From positions 1 through 48,567 of the forward strand of contig CAKOVW010000002.1 in NCBI GenBank assembly GCA_934122125.1: DNA of 48,567 nt, written 5' to 3'. The position numbers were made by a program, and so were the translations under genes. Below the pieces are notes generated by a model. That model was not told the origin of the DNA. It ran no database searches and worked only from the letters and a program-made list of their open reading frames with translations. The first letter of the stretch is position 1, and each line of letters starts with the position of its first letter. Origin of the DNA: an uncultured Clostridia bacterium (GTDB lineage: Bacteria; Bacillota; Clostridia; TANB77; CAG-508). Shown one piece after another: positions 9,721 through 18,778 of this stretch.

Positions 9721-10799
9721 TTATTTAAGCCCACCCTTTGTATATAAGTTATCCATTTGTTTATTATAATGTTACTATTTAGCTCTTTCGATATTTCATT
9801 AGCATTGTTTCCAATTTTTTTACTTAATTCTTTATCATTCAATACTTCATTTATCTTTTCAACTAATTCTTCTTCATTTTTTACGCTAGTTAATAGACCA
9901 TTGTGTCCATTTTTAATTAGAAATTTTGGTCCACCACATGGACAATCTGTTGATATACATGGTAATCCAAGAGCCATCGCCTCCATCAATGCATTAGGCA
10001 TTCCTTCATAGTCTGAGCTTAATACAAATAGTGATGATTTATATATTTTTTCTTTTATATTGTCTGTTTCGCCTGGAAGAAAAACTCTACTTTCAAGATG
10101 TAGTTCTTGTATTTGTTCCTCGAGTTGCTTTCTTAATTCTCCTTCGCCATATATAACTAATTTATAATCTTCAAATTTTTTGTCTAATTTTGAAAAAGCG
10201 CTTATTAGCATTTTTTGATTTTTTTGTTCTGTTAGTCGTCCAACTGAAACAATAATCTTTTCTCTTTCACCATCATATGGTTCTTGAATAAATTCATCAT
10301 TTATTGGATTTGGTATAATTACTGACTTGTCCTTAATTTTTTTGCAAAAATAATCTCTTGCCTCTTCTGTTTGAAATATAAATCCATCTGCTTTTGGATA
10401 TAAAATTTTCATTATAATATTATTAATTTTTGATTTATACTCAACTTTTGGATCATTCCTTACAGATATAATTACTTTTTTTCTTCTAATCATGTTTACA
10501 AGCATTAATCTATAAGTAGGTTCTGGCAATAATGAAACAATAATATCTGGATTTTCCTGTTTTACAATATTATTTAATCTATGTATTCTCATAAAATTCT
10601 TCTTTAAAAAATTACGTTTTTTTTCATCACAATCCAATGTATAATACTTAATTTTTGGATCTATTTCATACATTGATTTTCCATATTTTGTTACACATAT
10701 AACTATTTCATTATTTTTTATCATATCATTGCTTAAATTAGCTATTACTCTTTCAGCCCCGCCTTTTGTCATGCTTCCCAAATTAAACATTACTTTCAT
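9717..10799 (-). CDS. Glycosyltransferase family 4
   Basis: 360 aa GT-B enzyme. It opens with MFNLGSMTKGGAERVIANLS and has a donor domain with SVGRLTEQKNQ, then EGMPNALMEAMALGLPCIS and a GGPKFLIKNG loop. The start at 10799 has only a weak ribosome site (AGTGA), so it may be translated by coupling with the deacetylase-like gene that ends 11 bases upstream. Because that upstream gene contains a frameshift site, expression of this enzyme could depend on how ribosomes handle that site (inference). Confidence 0.87.
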   Translation of the reverse strand: MKVMFNLGSMTKGGAERVIANLSNDMIKNNEIVICVTKYGKSMYEIDPKIKYYTLDCDEKKRNFLKKNFMRIHRLNNIVKQENPDIIVSLLPEPTYRLMLVNMIRRKKVIISVRNDPKVEYKSKINNIIMKILYPKADGFIFQTEEARDYFCKKIKDKSVIIPNPINDEFIQEPYDGEREKIIVSVGRLTEQKNQKMLISAFSKLDKKFEDYKLVIYGEGELRKQLEEQIQELHLESRVFLPGETDNIKEKIYKSSLFVLSSDYEGMPNALMEAMALGLPCISTDCPCGGPKFLIKNGHNGLLTSVKNEEELVEKINEVLNDKELSKKIGNNANEISKELNSNIIINKWITYIQRVGLNK

Positions 10800-10809
10800 T
10801 TTTTATTCA

Positions 10810-11521
10810 CTACTTTCTTAATGTAAAGTACAATTTGCTTAACAGCTTGTCTACTATATTCTTCTTTCTTTTTTTTAGTTTTATTTCATTAGCATCTATG
10901 AATTTTTTTTCATTTTTATTTATAAACTCCTCTAGCTGTATAAAATCATCTTCATTCATTTCGTTTGGATGATAGCAAAAAGTAACTATTTTAAATGGTA
11001 ACTTTCTACATTTACCACTTTGTTGTGGAATAAAATAAATTTCATCTTCATAGTAAACATTATTTGCTACCGTATCACTAATAATTTTTATATTGGTTTC
11101 ACTTTTTAATGCCTCAATTGTATTTTTGTCAAAAGTGTGAGATGGTGCAAAAAAAACAGTTGGCTTTAATCCGCATTTCTTCCATCTTTTTTATTCCTAA
11201 GTACATTTTTTCTTTTTGTTTTTCTAGCTCTAGTCCTGCAAATTCTGATCTTTTTTGTACTGGGTTTATTCCACCATCGCAAGTTACATATACATGATTA
11301 TATCCGTGCATTGCAATAGTCCATTTTTTACTTTGCCAAGAGATAGCTTTAATCCAGAAATCTTTGTCTAAGTCATATCTTTTAGTCAAGCTCTCGTCTT
11401 CATTATTTGGTATTATCCCTACTATTGGTTTGATTTTGTACTTATCTAATATTTTTTCAACTTTATTCCATTTTTCAACATCCATATATTCTGATGCATC
11501 ATCTAATCGAATTAAGTACAT
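10810..11521 (-). CDS. DUF2334-type polysaccharide deacetylase-like protein, continuous only with a +1 shift at CGG-A
   Basis: Read straight, the frame stops after 133 residues (from a GTG at 11530). Skipping the C of an in-frame CGG at 11173-11171 gives an uninterrupted 236-aa protein. The preferred start is ATG 11521 after AGGTG. The N-terminal part has YLIRLDDAS (metal-binding Asp pair) and MHGYNHVY; after the shift site comes LKPTVFFAPSHTFD, the next conserved block of this family, then FCYHPNEM and a Lys-rich tail. The site reads ATG CGG ATT, corrected to Met-Gly-Leu. No other defect is present. It could remodel acetylation of the polymer. Alternatives are pseudogene or sequencing error; see findings. 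Confidence 0.75.
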
Positions 11522-12647
11522 TTTTTTCACCTGCCATTATTCTTTCATAAATTTCTTCTAATATTTTTGTGTTTTCTTTTATATCATATCCAGACTTTTT
11601 AACAATTTGATTGTATTCACATCTTTTCGCATTTTCTTTTAGCATTTTGATAGCATGTTCTGCCCAAATCATTTCAGAGTTTTTCAATGCTTCCTTTTCT
11701 ACTAAATTTGTTATACATACTTCATTAGTTATATTATCTGTTATTAAACACTTTAATCCTGTTGCTTGTGCTTCTACCAATGTTACAGGAAATCCTTCGT
11801 ATATAGATGGCATTATGAATATATCCATTGCTTGCATTATTTCATACACATTTTTTTGATTGCCTGTAAATATAACCTGGTTCTCAATTCCTAATAGTTT
11901 TACTTTTTCTTCTATTTTCTTTCTTAATTCTCCATCCCCAACTAATAGTAATTTTGATTTTTCTTCTTTCTTTAATATTTCACTGTAAATATCTATAAGG
12001 AACTCATGATTTTTTACTGTAAAAAATCTTCCAACATGTCCTATTACAATTTCGTCATCTTTAATTTTATATTCATTTTTTATTTTGTTTCTAATTTCAT
12101 TGTTAAAAAGAAATTTACCTGTATCTATTGAGTTTTTAAATACATAGGCTTTATTTGAATTAGCAACCTTTTCGCCATATAACCAAATATTAGCCGTTTT
12201 AGAACATCCCATGCAGTAGTCCGCTACATTTCTTAAATTGTATTGCAAAATTGTTTTTACAATAGCTTTTAAACCTTTACCTGAAGAAGTGCTATGGCTA
12301 TGAGCAATTGTAGTTAGTCCCATTTTCTTTGCAATTTTAAAATATATTGATGCTGTACTTCTAACATGGCTATGAATTATTTTATACTCTGGATGTTGTT
12401 TTAAAAAGTCTTTCCATGCTTTTTTATACTTAAAGTGATTGTATATTTTATATTCAGGTAATGTATAAATTTTTCCACCTAGCTTTTCTATTTCATCTTT
12501 ATAAAACAACTCATCTTTCTTAAAAATAACAAAGTCAAACTGTATTTTAGACTTATCCAGATTTCTATATAATTGCATAATCATTGACTGAGATCCACCG
12601 TTATTTAAACTTCCAATAACTTGTAGTACTCTTATCTTTTCTTTCAT
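11499..12647 (-). CDS. Glycosyltransferase family 4, EpsF-like
   Basis: 382 aa GT-B enzyme. N-terminal VIGSLNNGGSQSMIMQLYRN and FDFVIFKKDE resemble the EpsF group of capsule glycosyltransferases. HSHVRSTASIYFKIAKK and AHSHSTSSGKG lie mid-N-domain; the donor domain has GHVGRFFTVKNHEFLI and YEGFPVTLVEAQATGLKC. Start ATG at 12647 follows AAGGAATTAAGCT. Its C-terminus overlaps the deacetylase-like gene by about 23 bases. Sugar specificity is unknown. Confidence 0.87.
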   Translation of the reverse strand: MKEKIRVLQVIGSLNNGGSQSMIMQLYRNLDKSKIQFDFVIFKKDELFYKDEIEKLGGKIYTLPEYKIYNHFKYKKAWKDFLKQHPEYKIIHSHVRSTASIYFKIAKKMGLTTIAHSHSTSSGKGLKAIVKTILQYNLRNVADYCMGCSKTANIWLYGEKVANSNKAYVFKNSIDTGKFLFNNEIRNKIKNEYKIKDDEIVIGHVGRFFTVKNHEFLIDIYSEILKKEEKSKLLLVGDGELRKKIEEKVKLLGIENQVIFTGNQKNVYEIMQAMDIFIMPSIYEGFPVTLVEAQATGLKCLITDNITNEVCITNLVEKEALKNSEMIWAEHAIKMLKENAKRCEYNQIVKKSGYDIKENTKILEEIYERIMAGEKNVLNSIR

Positions 12648-12650
12648 AGC

Positions 12651-13157
12651 TTAATTCCTTCTAATTATTTCTTCCTTTTTGTGCTCATTGACATTATTTA
12701 TTAAAGTATCATTTTCCACAGCTTCGTTTATTACAACATTTGCTCCAACAACGTTTTTATTTCCTATCTTCGATTTACTTAAAAGCGTTACATTGCTTCC
12801 AAACCAATTGCCATTTCCAATATATATTTCTCTATCTTTATATGATTTCCTTATATTTACACTATTATCATTAAAAATATGGCTATGATCATATATCTTT
12901 ACATTTTCACCAAATAAATTATCATTTCCTATTTTTATTTTTTTATGGCAATTAATTGAACAATAATTGTTAAAAAAGTTGTTATCTCCTATCTCTAAAT
13001 ACCCATTTTTTGATATATTAATTATTAGTTTTTTTCTAAAACTAATTTTTTTCCCAATTTTTATCCTTTTTCCATATTTTAATTTCCAATATAAAATTTT
13101 TATTTTCATTGTTAAAAATTTTATTATATTCTCTAAAAAATTACAAATAGTATACAT
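12651..13157 (-). CDS. Hexapeptide-repeat acyltransferase
   Basis: 168 aa. From about residue 30 on it consists of left-handed beta-helix repeats ([LIV]-G-x4): IGDNNFFNN, IGNDNLFGEN, IGNGNWFGSN, IGNKNVVGAN. The His in YDHSHIF (about residue 92) is in the position of the catalytic His of WcaF/CysE-like acetyltransferases. The N-terminus is a basic amphipathic stretch. The ATG shares bases with the upstream stop (TAATG), so translation is probably coupled. It is likely a soluble sugar O-acetyltransferase for the capsule, complementing the membrane acyltransferase at 2753-3829. Confidence 0.85.
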   Translation of the reverse strand: MYTICNFLENIIKFLTMKIKILYWKLKYGKRIKIGKKISFRKKLIINISKNGYLEIGDNNFFNNYCSINCHKKIKIGNDNLFGENVKIYDHSHIFNDNSVNIRKSYKDREIYIGNGNWFGSNVTLLSKSKIGNKNVVGANVVINEAVENDTLINNVNEHKKEEIIRRN

Positions 13158-14266
13158 TATTGTTTTTCTATCTCCTCTATATATGCATTAGTAACTATTT
13201 TTCTGTCAAATTCATTTTCTACTTTTCTTCTACCAGCTAGTCCCATTTCTTTTTTTGCATCATATGGTAAGTTAAGAAACTTCTCAATTTTTTCTATTAA
13301 ATCCTCAGAATCTTTCTCTTTTACAATATATCCATTTATTCCATCTTCAACAATTTCTCTGCATCCAGCTCTATTAGTTGTAATAATTGGTCTGCAAGAT
13401 GCTCCTGCTTCTAGTAAAACGTTTGACATTCCTTCTGGATAATATGTTGGATGAATTACACATGATGCTTTTTCCATAAATTGTATTATATTATCTTGTC
13501 TTCCATGGTATTCAATAATATTTTTGTTTTGTAGTTCATTTAACTTTTCTTCATATTCTTGCTCGCAAAATCCCAAAATATGAAATTTAGTATTTTTATA
13601 CTTTTCTCTTATATATTTTGCTGCATCAAGATATTGATCAATTCCTTTTTCTTTCATTATTCTACTAATAAACAAGAATTCAATATCTGCATCTTCTTTT
13701 GGATATTCTAAAGGCTTAAATTTTTCTAAATTAACACCTGAACCTGGTATTAATTTTAACTTTCCTTTTGCAATACTATGTTTTTTTAAAAAATCCAAAT
13801 TTTCTTGGTTTTGTGCAAAACAACGATGAACTTTTTTTAACCCTATCCTATGTAATATTATAGCTATTTTTTGTAACATACCTTTATTTTCTAAAGCTGT
13901 TCCCAAACCTGTAATGTTAGCTATTTGTTTGGTCTTTGTTTTTCTGCAAGCTAAGCCTCCATATACATTTGGTTTTATTGTATATGTCAAAACAAAATCC
14001 GGTTTTATTTCTTTAATGATTTTTATATATTTTTTTATTACCTTTATGTCTTTAAATGGATTTAATCCATGCCTTTCCATTTCGACGTTTATAAACTTAC
14101 AACCTTTTTCTTCAAAGATTTTTTTACTTTCACTTTCCGGAAAAGACACATACACTTCATGTCCCCTTTTTAGCAATTCATCAATTAATTCTTGTCTAAA
14201 GTATAGTAGTGTAACATCCATATTAGCTAACAATAATATTCTTTTACTTGTTTTTATATTGCTCAA
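13157..14266 (-). CDS. Glycosyltransferase family 4, PglA/CapM-like
   Basis: 369 aa if the TTG at 14266 is used; the start is uncertain. No ATG precedes RILLLANMDVT, where homologues usually begin within a few residues, and the ribosome site ahead of the TTG is weak. The TTG overlaps the upstream gene by 23 bases. Motifs include YTIKPNVYGGLACRK and NITGLGTALENKG, typical of enzymes adding the second sugar to an undecaprenyl-PP-monosaccharide, then a donor domain with SRIMKEKGIDQYL and EGMSNVLLEAGASCRPI. Genes for the initiating transferase and dehydratase lie just upstream, which fits that role. Confidence 0.85.
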   Translation of the reverse strand: MSNIKTSKRILLLANMDVTLLYFRQELIDELLKRGHEVYVSFPESESKKIFEEKGCKFINVEMERHGLNPFKDIKVIKKYIKIIKEIKPDFVLTYTIKPNVYGGLACRKTKTKQIANITGLGTALENKGMLQKIAIILHRIGLKKVHRCFAQNQENLDFLKKHSIAKGKLKLIPGSGVNLEKFKPLEYPKEDADIEFLFISRIMKEKGIDQYLDAAKYIREKYKNTKFHILGFCEQEYEEKLNELQNKNIIEYHGRQDNIIQFMEKASCVIHPTYYPEGMSNVLLEAGASCRPIITTNRAGCREIVEDGINGYIVKEKDSEDLIEKIEKFLNLPYDAKKEMGLAGRRKVENEFDRKIVTNAYIEEIEKQ

Positions 14267-15125
14267 CTTCTTTTTCTATTCCTTCCTCAAAATTTATGGT
14301 TGTATATCCAAAGTCTTTCCTTGCTTCTTCATTGCTGAATACTCTAGATTCATCCATTCTTAATACCTTTTCTACAATATTCATTTTTCCAAATGTTATA
14401 AACTTTAAAAAATAAGCTACCGCAACACTTAACCATAATGGTATTGGTACAAATATAGTCTTTTTATTTAAATATTTCAGAATTAATTTAAGCATATTTT
14501 TTATTGTAATTGGCTTTTCACCTGACAAGTTATAGCTTTTATTTACTGTATTCTCTGGATTTACTAATACTTGATAATATGCTCTTCCTAAATCTCTAGC
14601 ATTTACTGGTTGTATTTCTGCCTTTCCTCCTGCAATCATAGGATATATTCTCATTTTGTCCATCATTTTTATAAATTTACTAATATTATGATCGCACATA
14701 TCTCCATATATCATTGTTGGTCTTAATATAGTAATATCTATTTTATTTTTGGCTTTATTAATAATTTCTGCTTCAATTCTCTTATATTCACTTGAAGCCA
14801 TTTTGTATTTTGAATATATTCCAGTTGTATGTACAAAAATAATTCTCTTAACACCATTTTTTAGTGCACTCTCCAATATATCTTCTGAATAATGAATATT
14901 ATATATTTCTAAAATAGTATCTACATTTTTACATGCCTTGTCCAAAGTTTGTTTGTCGTTCAAGTTTCCTATTATTACTTCATAGTTCAATCCTGTATCT
15001 TTTAAGTTTTTTTCACTTTCTTCATTTCTTATAATGCATCTTATTTTATCTTTATAGTTATTTTTCACCAGTTCTTCAATGAAATATTTGCCTGTATGTC
15101 CTGTTATTCCTGTTACTAATAGCAT
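14244..15125 (-). CDS. NAD(P)-binding SDR, NmrA/atypical epimerase-like
   Basis: 293 aa. Dinucleotide-binding GITGHTGKYFIEEL at residues 5-18. The usual catalytic Tyr-x3-Lys is present as YKRIEAE-like sequence around residue 112 but not in classic form, so it is an atypical SDR. A hydrophobic segment at about residues 225-245 (PLWLSVAVAYFLKFITF) suggests membrane association, as in some sugar-modifying SDRs. Start ATG at 15125 after TAGGAGGC. Its position between the initiating transferase and first GT4 points to modification of the nucleotide or lipid-linked sugar; the reaction is unknown. Confidence 0.75.
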   Translation of the reverse strand: MLLVTGITGHTGKYFIEELVKNNYKDKIRCIIRNEESEKNLKDTGLNYEVIIGNLNDKQTLDKACKNVDTILEIYNIHYSEDILESALKNGVKRIIFVHTTGIYSKYKMASSEYKRIEAEIINKAKNKIDITILRPTMIYGDMCDHNISKFIKMMDKMRIYPMIAGGKAEIQPVNARDLGRAYYQVLVNPENTVNKSYNLSGEKPITIKNMLKLILKYLNKKTIFVPIPLWLSVAVAYFLKFITFGKMNIVEKVLRMDESRVFSNEEARKDFGYTTINFEEGIEKEVEQYKNK

Positions 15126-15133
15126 ATTGCCTC

Positions 15134-15734
15134 CTATTTTCTTTTTCCTTCAACTACTCCGTCATGTTTAAAAACTTTTAATATAGTCTTAAAGAATATT
15201 TTGACATCAAACCAAAATGAAATCTTTTCTGTGTACTCTCCATCAAATTTTGCTTTTACTGGTATTTCTAATTCATCTCTTCCATTAACTTGTGCAAGTC
15301 CGTGTTAATCCTGGTCTAATATTATTAGCCCCATATTTATCTCTTTCTTCTATTAAGTCATATTGATTCCATAATGCTGGTCTTGGTCCTATAATACTCA
15401 TATCACCTTTTACTATATTTAGTATATGTGGTAGCTCGTCTAGACTTGTTTTTCTTAAAAAGCCACCTATTTTAGTAATATAGCTCTCTGCATTATCAAG
15501 CATATGAGTAGGCATATCTTTAGGTGCATCTGTTCTCATAGTTCTAAATTTGTATATCATAAAATATTTTTTATTTTTACCCACTCTTTTTTGTCTAAAA
15601 AATATTGGTCCTTTAGATTCTACCTTTATACATATTCCAATAATAATTCCTGGTATAATTAATATTATAAGAGCTAATATTGATAGTATTAAATCTAATG
15701 TTCTCTTTATTATAAGATATATCTTTTTCTTCAT
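15134..15734 (-). CDS. Undecaprenyl-phosphate sugar phosphotransferase (PglC/WcaJ type), continuous only with a +1 shift at CGG-A
   Basis: Read straight, the frame stops after 149 residues. Skipping the C of in-frame CGG 15302-15300 gives a full 199-aa enzyme. It initiates the repeat unit by moving phospho-sugar from UDP-sugar to undecaprenyl phosphate. N-terminal membrane segment at about residues 12-36, then KVESKGPIFFRQKRVGKN, IYKFRTMRTDA, TSLDELPHILN and GDMSIIGPRPAL, all family blocks. The site ACA CGG ACT becomes Thr-Gly-Leu, giving the conserved PGLTGLAQVNGRDE and a normal C-terminus ending in EGKRK. Start ATG 15734 after GAGGAAAT. No other lesion is visible. Confidence 0.8.
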
Positions 15735-15736
15735 TA

Positions 15737-17617
15737 TTATTTCCTCTTATTTAAATTATTTACTTCTTCTGGTTCCTTGTATGTAGGTACTACTTCTTTC
15801 ATGACTTTTTTTACTTCTTCTTTAGAATACTCATCATTATATTCTAAATTTCTCAATAAAGTTAATTTGTTTTCAAGTTCTTCCATTTCCATATGCATTG
15901 GTCTACTTATAAATATCTTGTCATGTTTAGTTGATGTTAATCCTTCTTCAGACATCAATATTTCCTCATACAACTTTTCTCCTGGTCTTAACCCTGTAAT
16001 TTCTATTGGTATATCTACATTTGGTTCATATCCTAATAATTTTATTAAACTAACTGCCAAATCATATATTTTTACAGGTTCTCCCATATCCAGTACAAAT
16101 ATCTCGCCACCTTTTGCATATGTAACTGCTTGTAGTATAAGTTGTACTGCTTCTGGTATTGTCATAAAAAATCTTGTAATATCTTTGTGTGTTACTGTAA
16201 CTGGTCCGCCTCTTTCAATCTGTTTTTTAAATAGTGGTATAACTGAGCCATTACTTCCTAGTACATTTCCGAATCTAACTGCTACATATTCTGTTTTGCT
16301 TACTTTGTTTTTAGCTTGTACTATCATTTCACAAACTCTTTTGCTTGCTCCCATTATGTTTGTTGGGTTTACAGCTTTGTCTGTTGATATTAATACAAAT
16401 TTTTCTACTCCATATTCATCTGCACAATTTACTACATTGTATGTTCCAAACACATTATTTTTTATTGCTTCTAATGGGCTTATCTCCATTAGTGGTACAT
16501 GCTTATGTGATGCTGCATGGAATACTATTTCTGGTTTATATGTTTCAAATACATTATTTAACCTTGCTTTATCTCTAACACTTGCAACAATTGCCTCTAG
16601 ATTAAGTTTTGGATATTCTGCTCTTAGCTCCATTTCTATATCATACAAATTGTTTTCATATATGTCTACTATTACTAGCTTTTTAGGTTCATATTTTATA
16701 ATTTGTCTGCATAGTTCTGAACCTATTGAGCCTCCACCACCTGTAACTAATACTGTTTTGTTTTTTATTAATGAATTTATGTTTTTATTGTCTAAATGTA
16801 CTGTTTCTCTTCCTAGTAAATCTTCTATTTGTACATCTCTTAAACTGTTTATAGCTCCTTGTTTTGTAATTACCTCTTCTGTTGTTGGTAGTACTCTAGT
16901 TTTTGCTCCTGTTTCTTGACAAATTTCTAGTATTTTTCTTCTTGAAATTGCATCTATTTTATTTATTGCAAAAAATATTAATTCAACATTTTTCTCCTTG
17001 GCTATTTTAGGAATGTCATACCTTGTTCCTAATACTTTAACGCCTAATATATAGTGATTAATTTTGCTTATATCATCATCTATAATTCCTACAATGTTAT
17101 ATTTATCTCTCATGTTGTTTTTTATTGCTATAATTATTTCTCTTGCGCCCATTCCAGCACCAATTATAAGGAGATTATTTGCTTTGTTGTCTTGATTTTT
17201 GTTCATCTTTTCATATTTTGACATTTTTCTACTTAGAATTGATCTTCCTGCTAATCTATACATAACAAAAGTACCAGCAATTAATATTCCTGATAATATG
17301 TTTATTTTTAAATTTGTATATTCTAAATTGAATGCCTTATCTATTAATGACAAAACTATCATAGATAGAAATGCACTAGTTATATATTTTATATAATCTT
17401 TTCCCACTTCATATCTCATCATATTTTGATACATATGAAATATGTTTAAAAATACCTGATAAACAATAACTACTATTAACATTTGTATAGCAAATGTTTT
17501 TATATTATCTATGTGTACATTTAAGAATAGCATGGACATTGCATAACATCCAATAATAATTGCAATATCTATTAAAATTAAAAGAATATTTTTATTCTTT
17601 TTGATTAGTTCTTTCAT
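15737..17617 (-). CDS. CapD/PglF-type nucleotide-sugar 4,6-dehydratase
   Basis: 626 aa. Four membrane segments within residues 10-125, then a first Rossmann domain (LLIIGAGMGAREI, about 148-160) and a catalytic SDR domain beginning with VLVTGGGGSIGSELCRQI (about 287). Other landmarks are HAASHKHVPLME and STDKAVNPTNIMGASKR, in which the usual SDR Tyr is replaced by Met, as is normal for this family. The likely reaction is UDP-GlcNAc 4,6-dehydration, the first step to bacillosamine or related amino sugars used by the sugar transferase. Start ATG 17617 follows AAGGGGAA. It is the first gene of the operon; a weak promoter (TTGCTT, 15 bases, TATAAA at 17697-17671) lies upstream. Confidence 0.92.
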   Translation of the reverse strand: MKELIKKNKNILLILIDIAIIIGCYAMSMLFLNVHIDNIKTFAIQMLIVVIVYQVFLNIFHMYQNMMRYEVGKDYIKYITSAFLSMIVLSLIDKAFNLEYTNLKINILSGILIAGTFVMYRLAGRSILSRKMSKYEKMNKNQDNKANNLLIIGAGMGAREIIIAIKNNMRDKYNIVGIIDDDISKINHYILGVKVLGTRYDIPKIAKEKNVELIFFAINKIDAISRRKILEICQETGAKTRVLPTTEEVITKQGAINSLRDVQIEDLLGRETVHLDNKNINSLIKNKTVLVTGGGGSIGSELCRQIIKYEPKKLVIVDIYENNLYDIEMELRAEYPKLNLEAIVASVRDKARLNNVFETYKPEIVFHAASHKHVPLMEISPLEAIKNNVFGTYNVVNCADEYGVEKFVLISTDKAVNPTNIMGASKRVCEMIVQAKNKVSKTEYVAVRFGNVLGSNGSVIPLFKKQIERGGPVTVTHKDITRFFMTIPEAVQLILQAVTYAKGGEIFVLDMGEPVKIYDLAVSLIKLLGYEPNVDIPIEITGLRPGEKLYEEILMSEEGLTSTKHDKIFISRPMHMEMEELENKLTLLRNLEYNDEYSKEEVKKVMKEVVPTYKEPEEVNNLNKRK

Positions 17618-17730
17618 TATTATTTCCCCTTAGACATTTAAACTTAATAAGTTTTATAATCTTTTATAATTTTATACTATTACTACCTAAAAAGCAACCT
17701 TTTTTTGACAAATTTCTAGCTTTTATTGCA

Positions 17731-17769
17731 CTAAAAATATACTCACAAGAATAGTGAGTATATTTTTAG
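17731..17769 (-). terminator. Perfect 16-bp hairpin after galE
   Basis: Arms 17731-17746 and 17754-17769 (CTAAAAATATACTCAC and its complement) with a 7-base loop. It begins 3 bases after the galE stop codon on the minus strand, and separates the galE group from the capsule operon. The A/T-rich stem ends give U-rich flanks on either strand, so it could work both ways. Confidence 0.75.
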
Positions 17770-17772
17770 TTG

Positions 17773-18777
17773 TTATTTATTTTTTATTATATAATTCCAT
17801 GAGTCTTTACACATTTCTTCTAGACTTTTCTCTGCTTGCCAACCTAGCTCTTGTTTTGCTTTTGTTGGATTTGCGTAACATGTTGCTATATCTCCTGCTC
17901 TTCTTTCAACAATTTTATATTTTACTTTTTTTCCTGTTGCTTTTTCAAATGCTTTTACTACATCTAATACGCTATATCCTTTTCCTGTTCCCAAATTATA
18001 AACATATAGTCCTTTTTGTTCTTTTTCTAATTTTGCTAAAGCATTTACATGTCCTTTTGCTAAATCTACTACATGTATATAATCTCTAACCCCAGTTCCA
18101 TCCGGTGTATTGTAGTCATTGCCAAATACTGATAATTGTTCTAATTGCCCACTTGCAACTCTTACTATATATGGCATTAAGTTATTTGGTATACCATTTG
18201 GTTCTTCTCCTATTAATCCACTTTCATGTGAACCAACTGGGTTAAAATATCTTAATATGCATATGTCCCAACTATTATCTGATTTATATATATCCTCTAA
18301 TATTTTTTCTATAAATAATTTAGTTGTTCCATAAGGATTTGTTGTTCCCCCAACTTTACATTCTTCTGTTATTGGAATTACTTCTGGCTCACCATATACT
18401 GTTGCTGATGAACTAAATATAAATTTTTTGCAATTGTATTTTCTCATTACATCTAATAGAGTTAATGCTCCACATATGTTATTTGTGTAATATTCTATTG
18501 GTTTTTTTACTGATTCTCCTACTGATTTGAAACCTGCAAAATTTATTACCGCTTCAATATCATTTTCTTGAAATACCTTTTCTAGTTCTTCCCTATTCAT
18601 ATAGTCTAATTCATAAAATCTAAAATCTTTTCCTGTTATTTGTTTTATTTTATCTAATACTTCTGGTTTACTGTTAGAAAAGTTATCAAGTATAATAATT
18701 TTCTTTCCTTTATTTAATAGTTCTACTGCTGTGTGGCTGCCAATATATCCAGCCCCTCCTGGTAACAAAATTGCCAT
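17773..18777 (-). CDS. galE: UDP-glucose 4-epimerase
   Basis: 334 aa, standard length. NAD-binding LLPGGAGYIGSHTAVELL at residues 4-21, SSSATVYGEP, catalytic YGTTK (Tyr-x3-Lys) at about residue 149, and RYFNPVGSHESG typical of GalE. It interconverts UDP-glucose and UDP-galactose, serving both galactose use and polysaccharide synthesis. Start ATG 18777 follows GGGAGG. It lies one base after cmk, and is the last gene before a strong terminator. Confidence 0.95.
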   Translation of the reverse strand: MAILLPGGAGYIGSHTAVELLNKGKKIIILDNFSNSKPEVLDKIKQITGKDFRFYELDYMNREELEKVFQENDIEAVINFAGFKSVGESVKKPIEYYTNNICGALTLLDVMRKYNCKKFIFSSSATVYGEPEVIPITEECKVGGTTNPYGTTKLFIEKILEDIYKSDNSWDICILRYFNPVGSHESGLIGEEPNGIPNNLMPYIVRVASGQLEQLSVFGNDYNTPDGTGVRDYIHVVDLAKGHVNALAKLEKEQKGLYVYNLGTGKGYSVLDVVKAFEKATGKKVKYKIVERRAGDIATCYANPTKAKQELGWQAEKSLEEMCKDSWNYIIKNK

Positions 18778-18778
18778 A

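Noticed and set aside
15777..16919. 380-codon open frame on the plus strand
   Set aside because: Antisense to the CapD-type gene, with no ribosome site and low-complexity Ser/Leu/Ile content; it is a shadow of A/T-rich codon use.
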